Source: Balneolaceae bacterium (GTDB lineage Bacteria; Bacteroidota; Rhodothermia; Balneolales; Balneolaceae). Taken from it: 11,455 bases of DNA. The DNA is taken from contig PWFZ01000415.1 of the NCBI GenBank assembly GCA_003555185.1, positions 1 to 11,455 on the forward strand. The letters run 5' to 3'. The position numbers and the translations under genes are program-made. Under the pieces are notes generated by a model. It made no database searches. It worked only from the letters and a program-made list of their open reading frames with translations, and had not been told where the DNA came from. Positions within the stretch are counted from its first letter, which is position 1. Every line of letters begins with the position of its first letter. This document shows positions 1-6,282 of the stretch, piece by piece.

Positions 1-1
1 A

Positions 2-229
2 TTTCGCGAATTTAATGAAATTACATCCATTAAAGAAGACACAGAGCATCCTGACGCAATGGAGATGATTCGGAAACTGGCTGTCGATAATGAAACAATT
101 TTGAGAACAGCAAGGGAAGCTCTTCCTGCATGCGAAGCCGCAGGCGATGAAGCCTCTTTGGACTTGATGACCCGCCGCTTGGACGTGCACTCCAAGACAG
201 CATGGATGGTCAGAAGTCATCTTGAATAA
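2..229 (+). CDS. dps: Dps/ferritin-like DNA-protecting protein, C-terminal part (5' end outside window)
   Basis: The frame is open from the window edge to a TAA and encodes the last 75 residues of a Dps-family protein. The diagnostic parts are the helix with MIRKLAVDNETILRTARE, the short GDEASLDLMTRR stretch that begins the last helix, and the C-terminal KTAWMVRSHLE, matching the family's H/K-TAWMLRS ending. Dps proteins form 12-subunit cytoplasmic shells that oxidise Fe(II) with peroxide and protect DNA during starvation and oxidative stress. The ferroxidase residues lie in the missing N-terminal half, so enzyme activity cannot be judged here. The gene is followed at once by an intrinsic terminator, so it is not cotranscribed with the channel gene downstream. 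The family call is firm; the exact subfamily is less so. Confidence 0.85.
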   Translation, partial: FREFNEITSIKEDTEHPDAMEMIRKLAVDNETILRTAREALPACEAAGDEASLDLMTRRLDVHSKTAWMVRSHLE

Positions 230-250
230 GATTAGAATTATTAATTACAT

Positions 251-280
251 AAAAGCCCGCGATTGAAGTGGGCTTTTTTT
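251..280 (+). terminator. Intrinsic terminator of the dps-like gene
   Basis: Arms 251-260 (AAAAGCCCGC) and 268-277 (GTGGGCTTTT) pair over 10 bp with one G-U wobble and a 7-nt loop. The 3' arm runs into a T tract ending at 280. It starts 21 nt after the dps-like stop codon and is a textbook rho-independent terminator. Confidence 0.9.
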
Positions 281-316
281 ATTTTCAGCTCAAAATTAAT
301 TTAAATATAAGATAAA

Positions 317-1147
317 ATGGACTTATTCGACGATTTAAGTGCTAGTTCTGATGCTCTTGTCCCATTAGTGGTAGACCATGGATTAAATTTACTTGGAGCT
401 ATAATTATACTTATAGCCGGTTTTATTATTGCGGGTTGGGTAGCTAAAAAAGTGACCAGGTCTGCAGGTAAAGCCGAGAAATTTGACGATACATTAGTGC
501 CTGTTTTTGCTCAAACGGCCCGTATATTAGTATTGATATTTACGATCGTAATTGTGTTGGGTCAGTTTGGAGTACAGACAGCGAGCCTTGTTGCAGTATT
601 AGGTGCGGCAGGTTTAGCCATTGGTTTTGCCCTGCAAGGTACACTGAGTAATATTGCATCAGGAATTGTGTTGTTAATTTTAAGACCCTTCAAAGTGGGG
701 GATGCCGTAAATATTGGCGGTACATTTGGTGTGATTGATCAAATAGGCTTATTTACTACAGAGATGCATTCTTTCGATAATGTTGGAATTACGATGCCCA
801 ATTCGAAAGTGTGGGGTGACGAAATTCACAACTTGTCTCGATTTGATACGCGCCGAATAGATATGGAGTTTGGCATTGGTTACGAAAGCAATATGGATAT
901 TGCTATGGAACTTATTAAAAAGATACTCGACGAAGATGAGCGAGTATTGGAGGAACCCGCTCCTCTTATTGCCATTTCCGAACATGGTGATAGTCATATT
1001 GGAATTCGGGTGCGACCATGGGCAAATACAGGTGATGTTTGGCCATTAAGGTATCATATTCATAAAAGAGTGAAAGAAGAGTTTGATGAGCATGGAATAT
1101 CAATTCCATTTCCGCAAAGAGATGTACACCTGTTTAAGGAAAACTAA
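317..1147 (+). CDS. mscS: Small-conductance mechanosensitive channel, MscS family
   Basis: This 276-residue inner-membrane protein is close to the 286 of E. coli MscS and has the same layout. TM1 is at about residues 22-45, TM2 at 62-85, and the glycine/alanine-rich pore helix TM3 at about 91-124 with AAGLAIGFALQGTLSNIASG and then RPFKVGD. A beta domain follows (about 127-175, with the MPNSKVWGDEIHN turn), then the cytoplasmic alpha/beta vestibule to GISIPFPQRDVH. MscS proteins open under membrane tension and release solutes during hypo-osmotic shock, working as homoheptamers. The ATG at 317 is preceded by an A-rich stretch but no clear Shine-Dalgarno. The gene stands alone: a terminator lies upstream, and two palindromes and another terminator lie downstream. 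No extra N-terminal helices or regulatory domain are present. Confidence 0.95.
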   Translation: MDLFDDLSASSDALVPLVVDHGLNLLGAIIILIAGFIIAGWVAKKVTRSAGKAEKFDDTLVPVFAQTARILVLIFTIVIVLGQFGVQTASLVAVLGAAGLAIGFALQGTLSNIASGIVLLILRPFKVGDAVNIGGTFGVIDQIGLFTTEMHSFDNVGITMPNSKVWGDEIHNLSRFDTRRIDMEFGIGYESNMDIAMELIKKILDEDERVLEEPAPLIAISEHGDSHIGIRVRPWANTGDVWPLRYHIHKRVKEEFDEHGISIPFPQRDVHLFKEN

Positions 1148-1155
1148 TTTCCTAA

Positions 1156-1172
1156 AAAACCTGTCAGGTTTT
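1156..1172. repeat. Perfect palindrome, REP-like copy 1
   Basis: The sequence AAAACCTGTCAGGTTTT has two 8-bp arms around a single central T and lies 8 nt after the mscS stop. Its core (AACCTGTCAGGTT) occurs again in opposite orientation at 1211-1227. The same transcript can therefore form two small hairpins or one long stem between the copies. It resembles dispersed intergenic palindromes of Bacteroidota genomes, an impression I cannot check here. Confidence 0.75.
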
Positions 1173-1210
1173 GTACAACTTACATCACTGATTTTTGATG
1201 ATTAACGAGG

Positions 1211-1227
1211 GAAACCTGACAGGTTTC
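1211..1227. repeat. Perfect palindrome, REP-like copy 2 (inverted relative to copy 1)
   Basis: The sequence GAAACCTGACAGGTTTC has two 8-bp arms around a central A. Its core AACCTGACAGGTT is the exact reverse complement of the core of copy 1, 38 nt upstream. It is flanked by GG and TCC, which partly extend the symmetry. It could act as a transcript 3'-end stabiliser, a supercoiling-sensitive cruciform or a mobile palindromic repeat. Confidence 0.75.
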
Positions 1228-1284
1228 TCCCGGCATTAATAATTGACTTAACACTTGTTCCGCAAGTCGTAGTTAATGTTTTTT

Positions 1285-1324
1285 ATGATGCTTTGTCACA
1301 TTTTAAACAGGGCATTATTTTTTT
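1285..1324 (+). terminator. Intrinsic terminator, probably of the mscS transcript
   Basis: Arms 1285-1296 (ATGATGCTTTGT) and 1307-1318 (ACAGGGCATTAT) pair over 12 bp, three of them G-U, around a 10-nt loop. Seven T residues follow (1318-1324). It lies 137 nt after the mscS stop, so the mscS mRNA would carry the two palindromes in its 3' UTR. Because it is also 124 nt before the DUF349 start, an attenuator for that gene is an alternative reading. Confidence 0.7.
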
Positions 1325-1447
1325 ATTTATAGCTTTGCCTGATAAGAGATTTAAAAAAAAGGGTAATAGTTGCTTCCATACTGAATGTTAGTTAAACTTA
1401 AAAACTATAGATGAAGGCCAAAGCGCCGTAATGTGCAACCCTAAGAC

Positions 1448-3598
1448 GTGTTTATTTTGTCTGAAGAAAAAAATACTTCCGATACTTCCAATACCGAAAT
1501 CAATAACCTTTTCGAAAACGATAATGTATACGTATCTCCGGAAGGTGATGTAGTGCTTAAAAAAACGTCGTTTTTTGAGGAAAGAAAACTCACCACAGTA
1601 GATGCCGACTCCGCTGAAGACCAGATTAAGGCATTTCAATCGGCTTTTAAAAATCTTGAATCGAAAGTAGAGAGCTATTTTCAGGAATGGTCAGGTAAGA
1701 TTGCAGATAATTCTGAGGAGGCCTCTGATGCATTTAAAAAACTTACCGAAGAAATTATTTCTGCGGATGCAGTTGGAGATTTTGAAGGGTTAATTAAAAA
1801 TGCCGAAACCCGACTGGAAGAAGTAAAGGCAACGGCTGAATCAACTGAAGAAAAAGAAGCTGAGGTGAGTGAAGAAGCAAAAGGTGAAGAAACTGAACCT
1901 TCAGTCTCTGAGGAAGCGGAAGGCGGCGAGGTGGAATCTTATTATAAAGATCTAGCCGAAAAAGCAGAAGCCCTGATGGATTTAACGGATTGGGCCTATG
2001 TGTCTATGGAGTTTGATAATATAGACAACAGTTGGGGAGAGGGGCCTGACCCTGAAGGCGTAGACATTTCCGGATACAGAAAAAAGATTGATGAATTACG
2101 CGCAAAATTCGAAGAGAAAAAACAAACACACTACGAAGAGCAGAAAAAAAGACGTGAGCAAAATCTTGAAAAGAAGAACGCGCTTCTTAATGAGCTGAAG
2201 AAAATTGTGGATGAGGAAAAGTGGACGTTCACAAAAGAGGTTGGGAAACTTAAGGGTAAATGGGAGAGAGTGAAATCTGTTCCCGCTGATAAAGCAGAAG
2301 AACTTGAGAAAAAATTCGAGAAACTGTTAGCTACTTTTGATGAGCATAAAGTAGATCGTATCGTTAAAAAGATGCAGCAGGAAGAGGATAATCTGACCGG
2401 GAAACTGGTGATTCTCGAAAAAATGGAATCCTTTTTGAAAGGACTGGATGATGATTCAGACTGGAAAGAACTTGAAAATGATTTCGAGAAACTATCAAAA
2501 CAGTTTCGGAAAATTGGAAAAGTACCGGTTGAAAAAAATCAGGAAATTTGGAATCGGTATCATGGCATGCAGGATACGTTCCATTCCATGCGATTTAAGC
2601 ACGACAAAGCCTATCGAAATCAAATAGAAACGTTTTTATCTAAAAAGAAAAAGCTGATCGATCAGGCGGAAGCACTATTAGATGCGGATGATTTAGCTGA
2701 TGCGGCTCGTAAGGTAAATAAGTTGCATCGCCAATGGAAGAAGATTGGGAATCTGCCACAGAAAGATGAAAATGAGATGTGGGATCGCTTCAAAGAGGCG
2801 ACCGATAAGTTTAATGAGAAAAAAGCCGAAAATCTGGACGTTCTGCGAGATCAGGAGCAAGAAAATTTAGATGAGAAAATGAACCTCATCAAAAAAGCCG
2901 AAGAGATCCAGGATTCTGATGACTGGGAAGATACCCATCGCGAAATGCAAAGGTTGATGGACCAATGGAAAAAAGTGGGTCCGGTTGCCCGACGTCAGTC
3001 AGGTAAAATCTGGAAGAAATTTAAAGGAGCGATGGATCATTTTTACGACCGTCGCCGCGATCACTTTAAAGAAGTGAAGGAAGAGCGTAAAGATAATCTA
3101 AAAGAGAAAGAAGATGTGCTCGACCAGCTGAAAGCTCTTCGTGATCATGAAGATCCTATTGCAGCAGTGGAAGAAGCAAAACCTCTGCAGGAAGAGTTTA
3201 AGAAAGCAGGATATGTGCCGATTAAACACAAGAACAGAATGTGGAAAGAGTATCGCGAAGTTTGTGATGTGATTTACGACCGGTTTCGGTCAGCCAAAGC
3301 AGCTGTAGATGTGGTAGGACGTAAGAATATTGACAACTTTTCTTCTGACGATATTGATGAGATTCGACAAATGAAGTCGGAATCATCTAAGCTCTACAAT
3401 CAGATTAAGAAGATGCAGAGTGAACTGGTTCAGAAAAAAGAATCGCTCAGTTACTTCAAGCCAACAGGCAAGAGCAGCCCGCTGCTGGATGAAGTAAATC
3501 AGAATATTGAAAACCTCGAGAATAAGCTAAATGAGAAAGAAAATCGACTGGCCGAAATTGAGAAAAAAATCGATCTCGTAAAAAAAGAGAACGACTAG
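1448..3598 (+). CDS. DUF349 repeat protein, large charged coiled-coil protein
   Basis: This 716-residue protein is very rich in Glu, Lys and Asp, with no signal peptide or membrane segment, so it is probably cytoplasmic. It carries five clear DUF349 repeats at about 258-300, 338-382, 415-457, 491-535 and 570-614. Each has W or F, then a K-K-x-G-x-V/L-P turn (as in QWKKIGNLPQ), then a W-x-R/K-F/Y helix (as in MWDRFKEATDKF). A degenerate sixth copy is likely at about 170-225 (DLTDWAYVSMEF). An acidic low-complexity stretch spans about 122-162, and a coiled coil ends the protein (640-714). The biochemical role of DUF349 proteins is unknown to me. No ATG start exists: an in-frame stop at 1442-1444 leaves GTG 1448 or TTG 1457. 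TTG would give the natural N-terminus MSEEKNTSD and may be the true start. The next gene follows after 41 nt, suggesting an operon. Confidence 0.85.
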   Translation: MFILSEEKNTSDTSNTEINNLFENDNVYVSPEGDVVLKKTSFFEERKLTTVDADSAEDQIKAFQSAFKNLESKVESYFQEWSGKIADNSEEASDAFKKLTEEIISADAVGDFEGLIKNAETRLEEVKATAESTEEKEAEVSEEAKGEETEPSVSEEAEGGEVESYYKDLAEKAEALMDLTDWAYVSMEFDNIDNSWGEGPDPEGVDISGYRKKIDELRAKFEEKKQTHYEEQKKRREQNLEKKNALLNELKKIVDEEKWTFTKEVGKLKGKWERVKSVPADKAEELEKKFEKLLATFDEHKVDRIVKKMQQEEDNLTGKLVILEKMESFLKGLDDDSDWKELENDFEKLSKQFRKIGKVPVEKNQEIWNRYHGMQDTFHSMRFKHDKAYRNQIETFLSKKKKLIDQAEALLDADDLADAARKVNKLHRQWKKIGNLPQKDENEMWDRFKEATDKFNEKKAENLDVLRDQEQENLDEKMNLIKKAEEIQDSDDWEDTHREMQRLMDQWKKVGPVARRQSGKIWKKFKGAMDHFYDRRRDHFKEVKEERKDNLKEKEDVLDQLKALRDHEDPIAAVEEAKPLQEEFKKAGYVPIKHKNRMWKEYREVCDVIYDRFRSAKAAVDVVGRKNIDNFSSDDIDEIRQMKSESSKLYNQIKKMQSELVQKKESLSYFKPTGKSSPLLDEVNQNIENLENKLNEKENRLAEIEKKIDLVKKEND

Positions 3599-3639
3599 AA
3601 AAAGGTCTTATCCGGATTTCATTTAAAAAATGATGTTTA

Positions 3640-4890
3640 TTGAAATGGCTCAAAAAAAATAGTGTAGTAATACTTGGAGAAGATGATCTTGTAGAAGAGA
3701 TTATGCAGAAAAATGAGCTGCGCTCTGATCAAGTTGTTGTTTTAGAACATAAAGAACAGCTTTCGAAGATATTATATGCCAGCGAGCCAGAACTGGTTGT
3801 TTTAGATGAAAGAAAAATTTCGGCGTCATCTAATCTCTTATCGGATATTTTTTGTAAATCCCCGGGAATACGATTCGTACCGATACTTATGTTAGTCGAA
3901 GATCCGGACCTTTCCAAACGACTGTTTTCTGATACTGTTTGCGGCATCTCTTTTTTCGGAAAAGACAAAGTGAATGTAAAAGAAGAGTTCTTTGACCAGG
4001 TAAAAGAATTATTACAGGAATCTATCGAGGTTAAGTTTTGGGGGGTCAGAGGTTCTACTCCGTGTGCGAACAGTGAAAATATTAAGTACGGTGGGAATAC
4101 AAGTTGCGTACAGATTTTAATTCCCGGTTCAGACAGGCAGCTAATTCTTGATTGTGGTACCGGTTTTAGAAACCTTGGGAATCATCTGATAAAGTACAAG
4201 AAGGATCATATCAACGGAGATATTTTTATAACCCACCCTCATTGGGATCATATTCAGGGGTTCCCATTTTTCAAACCTCTCTATAATCAATTAAACTCAT
4301 TTTCGGTTAGTTTGCCTGAACAGTACAGAGGTGGGGCAAGGGAAATACTGTCGGGCCATCTTCCAAAAACCTTTTTCCCTGTTACGCTAAATATGCTTAG
4401 CGCCGAACTGACATATATTACAAGAGAAGAGCAGAGAGAAGAGTTTCCGGATTTTTCTGTAGAGTATTTGGTGGCTAATCATCCCACGAAAACGGCTATG
4501 TATAAGTTCGTTATTCAAGGGTACACTATAATTTATGCTCCGGATAATGAAATCCCGACTACAACATCACCTATTCGGTTTTTAGAGCAGTTTGAGGAGT
4601 TTATCCATAGTTGTGACTTGCTTATACATGACGCACAATATGATAATGAGACGTATAAAAAACGTGAAGGCTGGGGGCATTCGTCGTGGGAAGTGGTAGT
4701 GGCTTTAGCGAAGAAAAATGGCGTGAAAAGGTTGCTATTAACACATCATGATCCGGACTCACAAGATGACAGGCTAAGTGAAATTGATGAGAAACTGAAG
4801 AGCTATAAAGGAAATCCGTTTTTGGAGATTGGCTTAACCAAAGAGGGGAGCCGAATTAGACTCCCCATTGGATGCAGTAGAACTGCGTAA
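3640..4890 (+). CDS. Receiver-like domain fused to a metallo-beta-lactamase-fold hydrolase
   Basis: This protein has 416 residues. Residues 7-126 look like a response-regulator receiver: an acidic pocket (E14, D15, D16) after the first strand and D56 at the phospho-acceptor position (ELVVLD). The switch Thr/Ser is replaced by V86, and the Lys position is unclear (K108 or K110). From residue 131 a metallo-beta-lactamase domain begins with VKFWGVRGSTP. It has the metal motif THPHWDH (198-204), H281, D302 in APDNE, a GHSS segment (H347) and TH369H370DP. This layout matches MBL hydrolases related to RNase Z and cyclic-nucleotide phosphodiesterases; the substrate is unknown. The start is TTG 3640: an in-frame stop lies at 3631 and the next in-frame ATG is at residue 22. 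It lies 41 nt after the DUF349 gene, probably in one operon. Confidence 0.85.
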   Translation: MKWLKKNSVVILGEDDLVEEIMQKNELRSDQVVVLEHKEQLSKILYASEPELVVLDERKISASSNLLSDIFCKSPGIRFVPILMLVEDPDLSKRLFSDTVCGISFFGKDKVNVKEEFFDQVKELLQESIEVKFWGVRGSTPCANSENIKYGGNTSCVQILIPGSDRQLILDCGTGFRNLGNHLIKYKKDHINGDIFITHPHWDHIQGFPFFKPLYNQLNSFSVSLPEQYRGGAREILSGHLPKTFFPVTLNMLSAELTYITREEQREEFPDFSVEYLVANHPTKTAMYKFVIQGYTIIYAPDNEIPTTTSPIRFLEQFEEFIHSCDLLIHDAQYDNETYKKREGWGHSSWEVVVALAKKNGVKRLLLTHHDPDSQDDRLSEIDEKLKSYKGNPFLEIGLTKEGSRIRLPIGCSRTA

Positions 4891-4895
4891 ATTTG

Positions 4896-4918
4896 GTGAG
4901 GCAGCAGAGCTGCCTCAC
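4896..4918. terminator. Perfect hairpin between convergent genes, possible bidirectional terminator
   Basis: GTGAGGCAGC (4896-4905) and GCTGCCTCAC (4909-4918) pair perfectly over 10 bp around a 3-nt loop. The hairpin sits 5 nt after the stop of the MBL gene and 9 nt from the stop of the leftward gene. Neither side has a proper T tract, so it may block exonucleases or form mRNA 3' ends rather than terminate transcription alone. Confidence 0.6.
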
Positions 4919-4927
4919 AAGAGTTCA

Positions 4928-5392
4928 TTAAATAAAGATTCGAAGTCCTAAACCGCCATTTACATCAAAGGTGGTTTTGGGAATTAAATCAAGCAGAGGT
5001 GCAATCTCAAAGAATACAGATAGCCTGGTATCCGGTATCATATACTGGAGACCTACAGGTATTCTGACACCTAAACGGGGGTCGTCTGCTAATTTTACTC
5101 TTGCACCCAAACCATAATAGAGAGCAAGTGCACCGGCATCGGCATCTAACCATTTGTGAAGCAGATAGTCACCATGAATATGAACAGATCCATTATGTGC
5201 GAATGACCATGCAACTCCGAGATCAAAAGCAGTTGTATTAGACGTCCATGCTTTCAAGCTTAGTCCGGTAGGTTCACCTAAAATAATGCCAAGTTCTGTA
5301 TTACTGTGTCGATCTTGAGCATTTGCCGGATTTGATAGTAAGAGCATTCCCGAAAGAATGGTAATAAAAAGTAGAATTGTAGAGTATTTCAT
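4928..5392 (-). CDS. Small outer-membrane beta-barrel protein, DUF3996 (BAPKO_0422)-like
   Basis: This 154-residue protein has a classical signal peptide: MKYS, a hydrophobic stretch to about residue 20, and likely cleavage after NPANA at 25/26. The mature part is made of alternating beta-strand-like segments with aromatic and small residues and ends in GLGLRIFI, as in outer-membrane barrels. The opening ELGIILGEPTGLSLKAW and the later ALYYGLGARVK, RLGVRIPVGLQY and FFEIAPLLDLIP blocks are what I associate with DUF3996 proteins. No enzymatic motif is visible and the function is unknown; it probably sits in the outer membrane. It is convergent with the MBL gene and divergent from the glycosyltransferase pair. 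The start is ATG 5392 with no Shine-Dalgarno. Two operator-like palindromes lie 56-107 bp upstream. Confidence 0.75.
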   Translation of the reverse strand: MKYSTILLFITILSGMLLLSNPANAQDRHSNTELGIILGEPTGLSLKAWTSNTTAFDLGVAWSFAHNGSVHIHGDYLLHKWLDADAGALALYYGLGARVKLADDPRLGVRIPVGLQYMIPDTRLSVFFEIAPLLDLIPKTTFDVNGGLGLRIFI

Positions 5393-5447
5393 ATCTTGAA
5401 TTATATTATTGTTTATTTAGTAGTGTAATTATTTAATTGTTGAATAC

Positions 5448-5499
5448 AACTAAATAGTGAGAGCTTTGTTTCAATTATCAATGTACCAACTATTCAGTT
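5448..5499. promoter_or_regulatory. Two operator-like palindromes of the form AACTAnnTAGTT
   Basis: Site 1 at 5448-5459 reads AACTAAATAGTG and site 2 at 5488-5499 reads AACTATTCAGTT. Each misses one base of a perfect 5+2+5 palindrome. Their centres are 40 bp apart, near four helical turns. A wider match, TACAACTAAATAGT (5445-5458) against ACTATTCAGTTGTA (5489-5502), gives a 14-bp inverted repeat with one mismatch. The position in the divergent region suggests binding sites for a dimeric repressor. The regulator is unknown. Confidence 0.4.
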
Positions 5500-5560
5500 G
5501 TACAATATGATTATTATACTTTAGCAAAGTTGTCTTTTGCAGTATTAATACAAAACCCGG

Positions 5561-5601
5561 AATACTTAAAAAAAGCACCTTACTTGCTTTTATCAAGTAT
5601 T
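5561..5601. repeat. Long hairpin (17-bp arms, 7-nt loop) upstream of the glycosyltransferase pair
   Basis: Arm 5561-5577 (AATACTTAAAAAAAGCA) pairs with arm 5585-5601 (TGCTTTTATCAAGTATT) in 15 of 17 positions around the loop CCTTACT. No T tract follows on either strand, so it is not a standard terminator. It ends 69 nt before the GTG start at 5671. It could be an operator, a 5'-UTR regulatory hairpin or a relic of a small repeat element. Confidence 0.6.
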
Positions 5602-5670
5602 GGTAGCTGAAGGGTAGATTTAATTAAGCCTTTTGATATAGAAATTGAAATCACTATAAAGTAATCTTCA

Positions 5671-6282
5671 GTGCTAAAGACAGACTGTTTACTTATTTTT
5701 ATTAAAAACCCAGTCGCAGGGAAAGTTAAAACAAGACTTGCAGCCACCCTTGGCGATGAGAAAGCTCTTGAGATTTATAAAGCGCTAATAGCCTATACAC
5801 AGAATATCACTGCGGATGTGAATGTGATACGCCAGGTTTGGTACTCATCATTTATAGATAATAGTGATGAATGGAGTTCCCGGCGCTATGAGAAAAAACT
5901 TCAAAAAGGCAGGGATTTGGGTGAAAGAATGAATGCGGCATTTGAACAGGCATTCGATAAAGGTAGCCAAAGAATTGTAATTATAGGGAGCGACTGTCCG
6001 GGACTTACATCTCATCACTTAGAAAAAGCATTCTTGTTGCTGGAGGAAAAGGATTGCGTTATGGGTCCGTCAGAAGATGGGGGATACTATCTTTTAGGAT
6101 TGAGAAAAAAATTACCGCCACTTTTCAAAGACAGGGAGTGGAGTACAGAATCTGTGTTAGAAGAAGCTGTAGAAACATTAAAAGCACATGGATTTTCTTA
6201 TGAAATGTTGGAAGAATTGAATGACATTGATAATGATGAAGATTTAAATAAAAGCAATTTTAAGCCTGAGCTTTTTGATTAG
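5671..6282 (+). CDS. TIGR04282-family (DUF2064) GT-A-fold nucleotidyl/glycosyltransferase
   Basis: This is a 203-residue protein with the CofC-like GT-A fold. It has the nucleotide-binding N-terminus IKNPVAGKVKTRL (11-23), the metal-site motif IIGSDCPGL (104-112), and the GPSEDGGYYLLGL block (132-144). A W-S-T segment (157-159) and the closing DIDNDEDL (185-192) follow. It matches the family named rSAM/selenodomain-associated transferase 1 (TIGR04282), now often labelled an arsenosugar-biosynthesis glycosyltransferase. The actual donor and acceptor are not visible from sequence. The start is GTG 5671: an in-frame stop at 5662-5664 excludes anything further upstream. It overlaps the next gene by 8 nt, so the two are translationally coupled. 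No F420 genes are nearby, which argues against a CofC role. Confidence 0.88.
   Translation: MLKTDCLLIFIKNPVAGKVKTRLAATLGDEKALEIYKALIAYTQNITADVNVIRQVWYSSFIDNSDEWSSRRYEKKLQKGRDLGERMNAAFEQAFDKGSQRIVIIGSDCPGLTSHHLEKAFLLLEEKDCVMGPSEDGGYYLLGLRKKLPPLFKDREWSTESVLEEAVETLKAHGFSYEMLEELNDIDNDEDLNKSNFKPELFD

Larger units (their letters stand above)
1148..1447. other. 300-bp intergenic region between mscS and the DUF349 gene
   Basis: The gap holds two perfect palindromes (1156-1172 and 1211-1227) and an intrinsic terminator (1285-1324). About 120 nt of AT-rich leader then precede the DUF349 gene. A TAGCTTTG at 1330-1337 fits the Bacteroidota -7 consensus TAnnTTTG, but there is no TTG at proper spacing upstream, so I do not call a promoter. 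Only very short ORFs exist here (for example a 6-codon one from ATG 1411). Confidence 0.6.

Noticed and set aside
1431..1553. A 40-codon ORF from ATG 1431 with three cysteines near its start
   Set aside because: It overlaps the DUF349 gene start in another frame, its residues after the cysteines are low-complexity Lys/Ile/Pro from the shifted reading, and nothing supports translation. The DUF349 frame has clear coding character.
1388..1639. 83-codon minus-strand frame over the start of the DUF349 gene
   Set aside because: It has no homology I recognise and overlaps a coding region with a firm repeat architecture.
5671..6282. CofC (2-phospholactate guanylyltransferase of F420 synthesis)
   Set aside because: The fold is shared, but the partner gene is the TIGR04283 type and no F420 genes are present. 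The motif set fits TIGR04282/DUF2064 better.
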